Assembly: GCA_020633325.1 (NCBI GenBank) | Contig: JACKDX010000002.1 | Location: 496,001-560,000 of the forward strand | Source: Myxococcales bacterium | Lineage (GTDB): Bacteria; Myxococcota_A; Polyangia; Polyangiales; GCA-016699535 | Reading direction: 5' to 3' | Length of the DNA stretch: 64,000 nucleotides | In this document: piece after piece, positions 26,546 to 35,622 of the stretch | Position numbering within the stretch: position 1 is the first letter of the stretch | Layout: every line of letters starts with the position of its first letter | Notes under the pieces: model-generated | What the model saw: the letters and a program-made list of their open reading frames with translations, nothing else | Database searches by the model: none | Told to the model about the DNA's origin: nothing | Made by a program: the position numbers and the translations under genes

Positions 26546-27379
26546 ATGAACACACAAGGCAGGTTGTCGGGGAAAGTCGCGATTGTGACGGGCGCAAGTC
26601 GAGGGATAGGCCGCGCCGTGGCTATGGCGTTTGCCCGGGAAGGTGCCGATGTGGTCATCGCTGCCAAGAGCGATACCGAAACCGGACGCCTTCCCGGCTC
26701 CATTTATACTGTGGCCCGAGAAATAGAGGCCCTAGGCGCCAGGGCACTGCCGCTGAAAGTGGACGTGCGTAACGATGATGACGTCCAGTCGATGGTGGAC
26801 CGTAGCCTCGAGACATTTGGTCGATTGGACGTGCTTATTAATAACGCGGGGGCGCTCTGGTGGCACGATGTAATAGAGACACCCATGAAGCGATTTGATT
26901 TGGTGATGGATGTCAATGTCAGAGGCGCCTTTGCGTGTACGCTGGCGTGTCTGCCGCACCTAAAGGCCCACGGCTGCGGGCACGTGGTCATGTATTCCCC
27001 TCCTGTGGATCTGGAGGCGCTGCCTGGGAAAGTCGCTTATCTCATCAGTAAATTTGGTATGACGATGCTGGCGCATGGGTTAGCGAAGGAAGTCGAAGGT
27101 CAAGGAGTCTCTGTCAATGCGCTCTGGCCTGTGACGGCCATCGAAAGCCAAGCCACGCTTCACTTTGGCCTCGGCAGCCCGAAGACGTGGCGCAAGCCGG
27201 ACATCCTTGCAGACGCCACGTTGGAGATCATCACCACGCCACCATCCTCTCTGAATGGCGAGGCACTATTGGACGAGCCCTTCTTGCGCGACCGCGGGTG
27301 GTCGGACTTCAAGCGGTATCGGTGTGACCCCGATCATGAGCCGCCCCGTGCTGCTCTCAAGGACTTCAGACATAGCTGA
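26546..27379 (+). CDS. Short-chain dehydrogenase, HSDL2-like
   Basis: 277 residues. NAD(P)-binding TGASRGIGRA (14-23), NNAGALWW and the catalytic YLISK (YxxxK) preceded by the MYSPP serine. The insert SDTETGRLPGSIYTVAREIEA after the second strand is characteristic of the HSDL2/citronellal-dehydrogenase-like branch, and the C-terminal DEPFLRDRG is too. The natural substrate is unknown; a role in fatty-acid or terpenoid metabolism is known for relatives. Divergent from the epimerase-like gene with a 31-bp gap. Confidence 0.85.
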   Translation: MNTQGRLSGKVAIVTGASRGIGRAVAMAFAREGADVVIAAKSDTETGRLPGSIYTVAREIEALGARALPLKVDVRNDDDVQSMVDRSLETFGRLDVLINNAGALWWHDVIETPMKRFDLVMDVNVRGAFACTLACLPHLKAHGCGHVVMYSPPVDLEALPGKVAYLISKFGMTMLAHGLAKEVEGQGVSVNALWPVTAIESQATLHFGLGSPKTWRKPDILADATLEIITTPPSSLNGEALLDEPFLRDRGWSDFKRYRCDPDHEPPRAALKDFRHS

Positions 27380-27413
27380 CAATGCATGGAAGGCCGTCTC
27401 CTTGTGACTATCG

Positions 27414-30400
27414 CTACGCTATCGGCCAGCGATGATTCTTGAGAGAGGGAGCAAGGGCGGCGAGTTCCGAACGGAGTTCCTGTATGGTGCACCGCGCTCT
27501 TGGGTCTCGGCGCAGTGCTTTAGAGAGCGCATGGGCCAGTCGTTCGAGCTCAGGAATCTTGGCGAGCGCCGAAATCTCGGGTGGCCGGCCGTCGTGTCCG
27601 ATATGCCGGGCGATGGCTGCAATTTCTGAATCTGCCTCAAATAGAGGCTTGCCTATCAATAACTCGTATGCCAGGCAGGCAAAAGCATAGACATCAGCAG
27701 GCATGGGCTCCACGGACGGATCGGATGGATTGAGACTCCATATCTCGGGAGCTCCATAAAGGGTGGTGGCGCAACCGGGACGTAACCGCGTGCCTGCCAG
27801 TCCGAAATCGACGAGCACAGGCGTCACGCCTCTGTGATTGCTTTGCGCTGACGGTCTCAAAATTACATTCGAGGGCTTCACATCCAAATGAGCAATGCTG
27901 GCGGAATGCATACTACTCAGCCCATCGCCGAGGCCATCGAGGATCCGAAAGGCCGTTCGCGAATCAATGTCACGCATGCTGATGGCGCGTTCAAGCGAAA
28001 CTCCTTCAACGAGCTCCATGACAAGAATGGGTTTGGGTTTTACGCCCGCATCAAAGGTGACAAACTTTGACAAATTGGGGTGCTCGGGCAGCGTCAGCAA
28101 TGCGCTGGCCTCTTCTCGAAACATTTGTCCGAACTCCGCTTCTGAAAGGGTGCGCGCTACATTGCCACTGTATTCAGGAACCTTGAGAGCAAACAACTTG
28201 GCGTGAGGCGAATGACGTTCTTCGATCCGTTTCGCGACAAAAACTGAGGCAACGCCGCCACTTCCCAGCTTTCGCAACACGTAAAATCCACCCAATGTGC
28301 GACCTGGCGGCAGCCACGGCGGCAGCGAAGGTGTCTTCGCTGCTTTAGGTGCGGGCGCGACATGCGCAAGCTCTGGCGCGCGATTTGGGCGACTTAGCAA
28401 ACGAACCAATACCGTGGCACAAAGATCAGCGATGGCGACTGGCAGCTCCGCGGCGAGCGCTTGCACCACAGCGATCACGGCGGGCTCGTGCAACGCTCGC
28501 TCCTCGCGCAATGCCTGTTCTAAGGCGATTTCAAGTTCCTTGATCTGCGGGAGTGGCTCGCTGGAAAGAGCGTGTCCAGAAAGTTCTAGGCGGCGTGTTG
28601 CGCCTGCGATCAACAACGCCAATGTTTGGGTGGCGTGTGCTAGACTCTGAAACGGCAGTGCGCCATTAGGGTCGGTTAGCTCGGCCAGGCCGCGTACGGC
28701 TACCATGGCCTCAATGCTGCTTGTAAGTTGAACGAGCGCATGTCGCAATGCGTCCAAACGGGGCGATCCTGAAGCGAGGCTAGATATGAACATCGCAAGA
28801 ATGTCGAGGCTCGTGCCTATCGCCCCTGCCGAACTCCCGCGGGTATTGGCAAATGTTCGAACCAACGCGCAGAAGTGCCTCACGGGTTCCTTGATCTCCG
28901 GCAGCATTGAAGCCTCTGCGATTATCTCTAGATCGTCAGCTTCGAAGTTCTGGTCCATGATGACCAAGAGCGCGTCCGATATCTCACACAGTTCATCCCG
29001 CACCAATGCATCTAGGGCGCGAGTGGTGGTCGCGAACACAAGACGGTGAAGCGGCTTCGGTGGGCAAGTCGAGATCAGATGGAACAACGCTTTGAGCGTA
29101 GTTATCCGGTGCCGGCGTGTATCGGGCTCGGAGTCTGCCCAGTCGGAATCGACAAGATGCAGCAGCATTCTCAGCCTGTGTTGGTGCCACAGCGACGATG
29201 TCTGCGGCAGGAACGCCTGTAGTTCATGCTCAGGCCGAATCAACCAGGCACCCACCGACACCATAGAGCGTTCAAGACCCATAAAGGACTCGGGCGAGGC
29301 ATCGCGTGCATCCAGCCGCAACAGATTTCTAAGCGTGGTCTGTTTGAGAAGACCGGTGTCAAGATTTCGCTGCAGCTGGAACGCCTGAACGAGTTCGTGC
29401 TCGCTGTGACCCACGATGCGGGAAAGTTTTCCGCTCGCCACGGCGACCTCTTGCAGAGTGTGTTCTGCTTGCAGGGCCGCCGCCTTGGCGCTCTCCTCAA
29501 CGAAACACTGTAGGGCGACATGTGCTTGTCTCAGGATGGCATTGCTGGGGGAAGCGGTGTCATCGGATAGTTCATCCAACAAGCATTGGTAAAGGGCGCG
29601 TTCTCCGACGTCTCCATTTGATGAGGCATGCAGCGTTAAAGAGAGATTCGATCTGAGAGCTCTAAATGCAGTCTCTCCAACGCCATTTATCTGCTGGTGT
29701 CTGAGCTCCACGCAGGCTTCTGCAACGTAATTGCTGGCCCGTTCCACCAAAAGCAGCAGCAACTCTGAGGCGGCATCGGGCTCCACTTCCGCGGCGCGCG
29801 GGACACCGAGGACCATGGTTCCTGCAATGCCCGGATCTTGCTTGAAGATGGTGTCATCAAGAATACGGCGGCACCGTTCAAGTGCGTCATCGGGATGCGA
29901 GGCCATGCTGGCGGCGAGCGAGGCGGCAGCTCTGCGCCACTCGCCGATACTTCCTGACGGCAGGAGCTCCCGGCGGATGTCTTGATCGAATGAGGGAACG
30001 TGCTCGGATAACAGCCCACGCGCAGTGGCGACATGCCCCCACACCAAAGACTCACGGTCCTCGAGCAACCGATTCCAGGCTGCTTTGACGGAAGGCACAT
30101 CGAAAATACGAAGTCCAGCGGCATCGCCTTGCGAGGCGCGCAAGGCTGCCTGCCGCGCCGCGCGTTCTAGCAAGTTGGCGGCAAGGCGCCGCGAGGGTAG
30201 CGATCCGGTGGACGGCTCAGAAAGCCATTGCGCTTCGAGTTGAGGTCGGGAAATCAATGCCAAAGCCAATGCATCTACATGCGCGGCACTCCCTAAGGGC
30301 AGATCCAAGGCCAGCGCCACCCGCGCTTGCACATCCGGGCCCGCCAAACCGCGTCGTGAGCTGATGGCCAGGGCCGTTGCTAACGCCACAAACGTCGCGG

Positions 30401-30716
30401 CGTTCCCATCCCTCAGGCGCATGGCCACGCGCCGACCAAGCTGATGGCGCTCGGGACCAACAGGTATCGCCGCAGCGAGCTCGTAAAGCGCAACCGCTGC
30501 AGCGGGTGCTGAGAGCCAGTCGAGATTATCTACCAAGTTTTGCGCAAGCGCAACGCGCACTCCGGCGAGAACAGTCTCTGGTGGCAATCCTTCAAGCGGC
30601 GCTGGACGTTGATCAAGCGCTGCCGTGCCCAGACTTGCCATGCTCTGACGCCAAATGCGCTCAAGTTCCCCCGGGCTCTTGGCGTGGTGCAATTGAAGAA
30701 GCCCAGAGAGGAACAC
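27414..30716 (-). CDS. Large protein with C-terminal non-RD Ser/Thr kinase domain and long helical N-terminus
   Basis: 1100 residues from GTG 30716. The first about 800 residues are alpha-helical, Ala/Leu/Glu-rich, with no recognisable domain; repeated helix pairs suggest a solenoid. The last about 290 residues are a protein kinase: G-loop GSGGVASVFV, lysine in LFALKVPE, DFG in VDFGLAG, APE in YGAPEIW. The catalytic loop reads HLDVKPSN, so the usual Arg of HRD is replaced by Leu. There is no membrane segment, so it is cytoplasmic, and the kinase is at the C-terminus, unlike the other two kinases here. Activity may be low or controlled without activation-loop phosphorylation. Confidence 0.85.
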   Translation of the reverse strand: MFLSGLLQLHHAKSPGELERIWRQSMASLGTAALDQRPAPLEGLPPETVLAGVRVALAQNLVDNLDWLSAPAAAVALYELAAAIPVGPERHQLGRRVAMRLRDGNAATFVALATALAISSRRGLAGPDVQARVALALDLPLGSAAHVDALALALISRPQLEAQWLSEPSTGSLPSRRLAANLLERAARQAALRASQGDAAGLRIFDVPSVKAAWNRLLEDRESLVWGHVATARGLLSEHVPSFDQDIRRELLPSGSIGEWRRAAASLAASMASHPDDALERCRRILDDTIFKQDPGIAGTMVLGVPRAAEVEPDAASELLLLLVERASNYVAEACVELRHQQINGVGETAFRALRSNLSLTLHASSNGDVGERALYQCLLDELSDDTASPSNAILRQAHVALQCFVEESAKAAALQAEHTLQEVAVASGKLSRIVGHSEHELVQAFQLQRNLDTGLLKQTTLRNLLRLDARDASPESFMGLERSMVSVGAWLIRPEHELQAFLPQTSSLWHQHRLRMLLHLVDSDWADSEPDTRRHRITTLKALFHLISTCPPKPLHRLVFATTTRALDALVRDELCEISDALLVIMDQNFEADDLEIIAEASMLPEIKEPVRHFCALVRTFANTRGSSAGAIGTSLDILAMFISSLASGSPRLDALRHALVQLTSSIEAMVAVRGLAELTDPNGALPFQSLAHATQTLALLIAGATRRLELSGHALSSEPLPQIKELEIALEQALREERALHEPAVIAVVQALAAELPVAIADLCATVLVRLLSRPNRAPELAHVAPAPKAAKTPSLPPWLPPGRTLGGFYVLRKLGSGGVASVFVAKRIEERHSPHAKLFALKVPEYSGNVARTLSEAEFGQMFREEASALLTLPEHPNLSKFVTFDAGVKPKPILVMELVEGVSLERAISMRDIDSRTAFRILDGLGDGLSSMHSASIAHLDVKPSNVILRPSAQSNHRGVTPVLVDFGLAGTRLRPGCATTLYGAPEIWSLNPSDPSVEPMPADVYAFACLAYELLIGKPLFEADSEIAAIARHIGHDGRPPEISALAKIPELERLAHALSKALRRDPRARCTIQELRSELAALAPSLKNHRWPIA

Positions 30717-30748
30717 CTCGCGAGTATATCAAAACTGGGCCGGCTCCA

Positions 30749-32542
30749 TCACACTTTATGGCGGGCCAATAAATCGGACACCAAGCGAACCGCGTTGCTT
30801 GAACGCACGGGCCCGGGCTGAAGCGTGTAGTCAAACATCATCTCTGTACCCACCATGACATCCGTGAAATGCGCATTAACCACCTTCTCCGGGCTCTCGG
30901 TGGCCATTGCCGTCAGCTCTGTGTCGTGGGTGGCGATCATTCCCAGGGCTCCTGCCGCGAGCAGATGATTGAGCACGGCCCGGGATGCTTCGTGGCGTGC
31001 CTGGGCATTTGTTCCCCTCAGCAACTCGTCCAAAAGGAAAAAAACAGGAGGTTTCAGGTTGGCCTGATCGAGCACGCGGTCGAGCCGTGCGAGTTCGGCG
31101 TGGAAATAGCTTGCCCCTGCTTGGAGCGAATCCTCTATGCGAATGCTTGCGCGCAAACGGCATATCGAGAGTTGCATACGCGAGGCGCACACTGGCCCTC
31201 CAGCAAGCGCAAGCGCGGTGTTAAGCCCAGCGGCTCTTAGCAGCGTGCTCTTGCCCGCCATGTTGGAACCCGTAATGAGAAGTAACGTGCCCGGATCGGG
31301 AAGTGATACGTTGTTGCTGACCCTGTCACGGGCCGAAAGCAAGGGATGCCCGAGTTGTTCGGCCTGCCAACTTCCGCCCTGAGCCATTACCTCGGGGAAC
31401 ACGGCTTGTGGTTCGGTAAACGCATAGCTCGCCAAGGCCGATAAGGCTTCTAGAGTGGCCACGGCTTCGAAGCCTCCCGGTGTGGATGCGCCGTGTTTTT
31501 CCTTCCAATGATCTAGACGAAGCGCACAGACAAGATCCCAGAGCAGAAGGGGATTCAAGAAGGCGTGCAGCAGACCCTGTTGCCGTAACTCCACAGCACG
31601 GACAAGTCGGTGAAGGGAAAGCAAGCTGGCTTCTGCATAACGAATGTGTTCTTGCTGCCGAAGCAAGTAGGACGAGAAAAATGTGGAAGCGCATATCACT
31701 TGGAATGCCCGGCCAAAGGCCTCCGCGAAATCAAAACGGGCGGTTAGCCAATCGAGGGCATCGGAGGCCCTCGATTGAAATCGAAACCATACGGCAAGCT
31801 GCAGAATCAGCGGCACAAGCCACGCACCTTTGGATATGACACCCACAATTCCAAGGGCGAGAAGACCGTACGTCAACATGAGCGTGCCGATTGCAACAGT
31901 TAACAACCGACCCCGCGCGGACGTGAGGTTCGGCATCTTCAAGTAACGAAGAAATGGGCGCGCATCAAGACGCACGGTGGATCTTCCCAAGACGGCGCAT
32001 TCGAGCTCCTGCCGGAAGTCGAGCTGCGTGGCAAGTTCTCGCACCGCTACTTGCCGCATGGTCACCTCTGATGCGGGCGCTGCGGCCGTAAGCCAATCTG
32101 CCAACCGTTGCCCACCCTGCACCGTGTGCGTGGTGTCGATGCGCTGAAAAAGGCTTCCGTTGCCGACAAGATCAACGTCCCACGCGTAGATATGATCTTT
32201 TTCGACGAACTCGATTCCGGTGGACAGGAGCCCGGACCATTGGTCTTCTATTCTCATCAAATGACGCGCATGAATGTCTCGACGCCGCTCCGACATCTCG
32301 AGCTTAGTTCGGATTCGCAGCATAAAAATTCCCAGCGCGAAAAAAAGAACTGTACTTGCGGTTGCGCCCACGACATAGCCTGTCGTCCGATTACTCCACC
32401 ATGCAATCAATGTCACACTCGCGATGAGGAACAACAAGAAACGCGGCCAGCCAAGACGGGAAAACGTGCGTTCCTGCCGTACTGCTTCTTGGGCAAACCG
32501 ATCGCGGTGCTGTTGATGTATCGTGGCAGCGTCGTGGGTCAC
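30749..32542 (-). CDS. Membrane-anchored MutS-like ATPase
   Basis: 597 residues from GTG 32542. Two or three hydrophobic segments occur near the N-terminus (FLLFLIASVTLIAWW, VVGATASTVLFFALGIFML) and again at about 215-255. The C-terminal 180 residues are the MutS domain V: Walker A TGSNMAGKSTLLRAAG, DSLQAGASYFHAELARLDRV, Walker B FFLLDELLRGTNAQARHEAS, and GMIATHDTEL. MutS core/clamp sequence before it is much degenerate. These membrane MutS homologues lack mismatch recognition domains; their role is not settled. It starts 8 bp after the SctL-like gene stops. Confidence 0.85.
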   Translation of the reverse strand: MTHDAATIHQQHRDRFAQEAVRQERTFSRLGWPRFLLFLIASVTLIAWWSNRTTGYVVGATASTVLFFALGIFMLRIRTKLEMSERRRDIHARHLMRIEDQWSGLLSTGIEFVEKDHIYAWDVDLVGNGSLFQRIDTTHTVQGGQRLADWLTAAAPASEVTMRQVAVRELATQLDFRQELECAVLGRSTVRLDARPFLRYLKMPNLTSARGRLLTVAIGTLMLTYGLLALGIVGVISKGAWLVPLILQLAVWFRFQSRASDALDWLTARFDFAEAFGRAFQVICASTFFSSYLLRQQEHIRYAEASLLSLHRLVRAVELRQQGLLHAFLNPLLLWDLVCALRLDHWKEKHGASTPGGFEAVATLEALSALASYAFTEPQAVFPEVMAQGGSWQAEQLGHPLLSARDRVSNNVSLPDPGTLLLITGSNMAGKSTLLRAAGLNTALALAGGPVCASRMQLSICRLRASIRIEDSLQAGASYFHAELARLDRVLDQANLKPPVFFLLDELLRGTNAQARHEASRAVLNHLLAAGALGMIATHDTELTAMATESPEKVVNAHFTDVMVGTEMMFDYTLQPGPVRSSNAVRLVSDLLARHKV

Positions 32543-32550
32543 ATAGTTCC

Positions 32551-33135
32551 CTATCGGTGCATGGATCGACGAATGAGCTCAAGACGGGTCTCGATGCGCG
32601 CATCGATCTCGCCCAGCTCTGTGCTGATGATACAGCTTCCTCGGCTCAAGGTTGGATCTTCTATGAGGGTGTATGGTTTCCCATCGAGATGGTCGTTGCC
32701 TTCCCCCCGCTCAAGTGTGTTTTTGTCGTCAGGGTGCACGAAGACCCTCAGGCGACGTGCATCGCGCGCACGTCTCACCGCTTCTCGAACGATTTCGTTG
32801 ATATGGTTTGGAGCAATCTGAAGCTCCCCATGCACAATACGTTCAGCAGCCACCACAGCCAGGTTTACGAGCTCTGTTTCTGCGGTTTGTAAGGCTGTGT
32901 CAAATATCCGCTGAGCTTCCATTAAAAGATGCCCCATCTCCGCGCGCGCGGCTTGCCGTGCTTCATTTAGAGCATCTTCTCGCGCAGATAGGGCGTGCGT
33001 GTGCGCACTGGCTCGCAATCGATCCGCATCTCGCTGGGCTTGCTCAAGAATCGATTTGGCGCGTTCCTTGGCGTCCCAGGCCTCCGCCTTGAGGAGGCGT
33101 GCATGTTGAGTCGCGGCGCGGATTATCTGTGGCAT
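32551..33135 (-). CDS. FliH/SctL-like stator protein of export ATPase (orphan)
   Basis: 194 residues from ATG 33135; upstream frame has no signal. The N-terminal half is a long, Ala/Glu/Arg-rich coiled coil (AWDAKERAKSILEQAQRDADRLRA onward). The C-terminal part reads LRVFVHPDDKNTLE, LIEDPTLSRGSCIISTELGEIDARI, the typical FliH/YscL C-domain that binds the flagellar or type III ATPase. No export ATPase, C-ring or apparatus gene is in the window, so it is an orphan copy, or a vestige of a type III-like system. Its start overlaps the upstream ORF by 13 bp. Confidence 0.8.
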   Translation of the reverse strand: MPQIIRAATQHARLLKAEAWDAKERAKSILEQAQRDADRLRASAHTHALSAREDALNEARQAARAEMGHLLMEAQRIFDTALQTAETELVNLAVVAAERIVHGELQIAPNHINEIVREAVRRARDARRLRVFVHPDDKNTLERGEGNDHLDGKPYTLIEDPTLSRGSCIISTELGEIDARIETRLELIRRSMHR

Positions 33136-33518
33136 AGGGACGGCTTCTCTGGTTGGTTCTGGACTTTGTTTGCTGCCTCGCGGGCACGTTCTAGATTTGA
33201 AAGCTGTCGCAGAACTGCTTGAAGCGCACGGGAGGGCCGAAAAGAGGTGCGCAGGGGGCGTGCAGCCTTCAGCCATGCGCGGCCCACGTCGCCGGGCACC
33301 TCGCCTGAAAGCAACGCCTTACCCTGAGGCGGGAGCGGGTTGTTGTGTGGCACGGAGTGGCGAATCTCTTGTGCGATCGAGCGCAAAAGTTTCGCGCGCG
33401 CGGCTGTGGAGTGGCGAGCATGTTCTTGCGCAAAGACATGGAAGCCGTCTGCGATCGTAGGGCACAACCCCTGGCTCGCCCTTTGCGCAGTGTGATCCTT
33501 GTGCAAGGTGGCAGCCAT
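33123..33518 (-). CDS. Hypothetical protein coupled to SctL-like gene
   Basis: 131 residues from ATG 33518. Basic and Ala/Arg/His-rich, with no recognisable domain. The stop overlaps the SctL-like start by 13 bp, which suggests co-translation. Its position corresponds to where SctK-type accessory proteins are encoded in type III operons, but no similarity can be seen; the resemblance is positional only. Confidence 0.45.
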   Translation of the reverse strand: MAATLHKDHTAQRASQGLCPTIADGFHVFAQEHARHSTAARAKLLRSIAQEIRHSVPHNNPLPPQGKALLSGEVPGDVGRAWLKAARPLRTSFRPSRALQAVLRQLSNLERAREAANKVQNQPEKPSLCHR

Positions 33519-33662
33519 TAAAAACCCGCCGCACATCGATGTTGACCACCTCATTCGGGAAGTCTATGTGGGCGGAAAACGATTGTCTATGTTGCAGCGC
33601 CGCGAGTCTTCTGAGCCTCTCTGGGCCGCAGACACGTTCTGGACTGATATGGTAGCGAGCCG

Positions 33663-35459
33663 TCAGTTCTGTGAGAATCGGCCCGCGAGCAACGCCCTTA
33701 AGTCGGCTTCCGAAAGAGGTGGGCTATAGAAGTAGCCCTGCGCAGCATCGCAGCCCAAGTGTTTGAGGACGGTTTCATGCTCCTGGGTTTCGACGCCCTC
33801 GGCGACGATCGCGCAGCCTAAGCACGCCCCCAGCGCAACGATGGCGGTCACGATTGGTTCATCCACCTTCTCGCCAGGCAAGCCACTGACGAATGCGCGA
33901 TCGATCTTCAAGGTGTGAACGGCGAACTGCCGCAGATAGGCAAGCGACGAGTAGCCGGTGCCAAAGTCATCGATTGCGAGCGTGAAGCCAAGCAAGGTTA
34001 GCTCATACACTGCGCGCTTTGCTTGATCGATATCGGCCATGAGTGCGTCTTCCGTCAACTCCAGTTGGAGCTGGGATGGCTCGACGGCATACTTTTCGCA
34101 GATATCCATCAGCCCCTTCACAAATGAGCGATCCTCAAACTGTACTGGCGATATATTGACGGCGATCCGTACCCCTGGGCCCAGCTCGCGCCAACGTTTG
34201 ATGGCCTGGCATGCTTCTGAAAACATCCACCGCCCCACGTCTCCGATGAGACGGTCTTCTTCTAGGATGTGAATGAACTCTCGCGGTGTCACGAGACCGC
34301 CGTCGGGCCGTCGCCAACGCAGCAAAGCCTCAATACCCATAATTCTTCCGTCCCGCAAACTGTATTGAGGTTGGTAGTGAAGCTCGAACGCCTCTTGTTC
34401 CACTGCAATCCTGAGAGCCCTTTCTGACCGCCGACGCGCGCGTTGTTGTTTGTGTAGATGCTTATCGAAAAAGCAATACTGATTGCGGCCGGCCGCCTTG
34501 GCTTGATACATGGCTGCATCGGCGCGTTGGATGACTTTCTCAGTATGATCTATGCCGTGATCTGCCACCGTGATGCCAATGCTGGCTCGTACATCCAAAG
34601 GATGGCTCGCGATATTGATGGGCGCGTTGATGTTGCGCAGCACGCGATCAGCTATGCGCGTGACTTCCTTGTAGTCTGCGACGCTTTCAAGCAAGATCGC
34701 GAATTCATCTCCGCCAAGCCGCGCGACGATGTCCGACTCCCGCGTGCTTGCCTCGAGGCGCCGGGCTACTTCCACCAATAAACGGTCGCCCACCCCATGT
34801 CCAAAGGAATCGTTGACCTCCTTGAAGCAATCGAGATCGACGAACATCAATGCCAGATATCCGGGGACACGCTTCGACCGTCGCACCGCTTGTGAAAGCG
34901 ATTCATGAAACATGGATCGATTAACGAGATTCGTCAGCGTGTCGTAGTGAGCGAGCTTAGACAGCTTCTTCTTGATGTGTTGGCGTTCAAGCGCGTACCT
35001 GATTGAACGCCGTAGCGTATGTGCCGACAACTCCGATTTTGGAAGGTAGTCTTGTGCTCCGGACTGAACGGCCTCGAGCGCAGTCTCTTCGCTTGGGTTC
35101 GAAGACAATATGACAATGGGCGTCTCGGGGGCAGCGCGATGCAACATTTCCACGGTTTCCATGCCCCGGGTGTCAGGGAGCCCCATGTCAGCAACAATTA
35201 CACTGCATTCATCATGGAGCGCCTTTAAGGCATCAGAAAGACAGGACGCGTGCACGACGTCGAGGTTATTGAATGCGCTAATCAAGTAGCGCCTTATGAG
35301 AAACGCATGGTCCGGATCGTCCTCAATCAACAGCACACGTTTGGCAGTGTCTGTTCCATTAGACGTATCGTTTGCGGGCGGCTCGGGCAGCCGGGTGTGT
35401 CGATGAAGACGGTGTCCGCGGGGACTACTGCCTAAAGGCTCTAATACATCCGAAACCAT
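33663..35459 (-). CDS. Response regulator with GGDEF and EAL domains (c-di-GMP synthesis/breakdown)
   Basis: 598 residues, ATG 35459 with AGGAG. Receiver domain about 40-150: DD at 47-48, phospho-acceptor D91 (VADMGLPDTRG) and K141. GGDEF domain about 165-330: active site GGDEF (249-253) intact, and an inhibitory RxxD site (R240-D243) five residues before it. EAL domain about 345-590: GIEALLRW (EAL 377-379), NISP, DDFGTGYSSLAYLR, all intact. So both cyclase and phosphodiesterase active sites look functional, and net output is probably set by phosphorylation. It is divergent from the ethylene-receptor-like histidine kinase 163 bp away, its most likely partner. Confidence 0.95.
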   Translation of the reverse strand: MVSDVLEPLGSSPRGHRLHRHTRLPEPPANDTSNGTDTAKRVLLIEDDPDHAFLIRRYLISAFNNLDVVHASCLSDALKALHDECSVIVADMGLPDTRGMETVEMLHRAAPETPIVILSSNPSEETALEAVQSGAQDYLPKSELSAHTLRRSIRYALERQHIKKKLSKLAHYDTLTNLVNRSMFHESLSQAVRRSKRVPGYLALMFVDLDCFKEVNDSFGHGVGDRLLVEVARRLEASTRESDIVARLGGDEFAILLESVADYKEVTRIADRVLRNINAPINIASHPLDVRASIGITVADHGIDHTEKVIQRADAAMYQAKAAGRNQYCFFDKHLHKQQRARRRSERALRIAVEQEAFELHYQPQYSLRDGRIMGIEALLRWRRPDGGLVTPREFIHILEEDRLIGDVGRWMFSEACQAIKRWRELGPGVRIAVNISPVQFEDRSFVKGLMDICEKYAVEPSQLQLELTEDALMADIDQAKRAVYELTLLGFTLAIDDFGTGYSSLAYLRQFAVHTLKIDRAFVSGLPGEKVDEPIVTAIVALGACLGCAIVAEGVETQEHETVLKHLGCDAAQGYFYSPPLSEADLRALLAGRFSQN

Positions 35460-35622
35460 ACCGACGTCTCCTACCTTTACTACGAACAGCCCCGATCCAT
35501 ACCGCCCTGCGCAAGGTTACGAGACCGAAGGTGTGATATGCTGCGCGAATCCCACACCCAACGTGCTCTATAGCGTTTCAATTTAGCAGCGCACTTTGGA
35601 TGACGCAAGAAAGGAACCGTTT

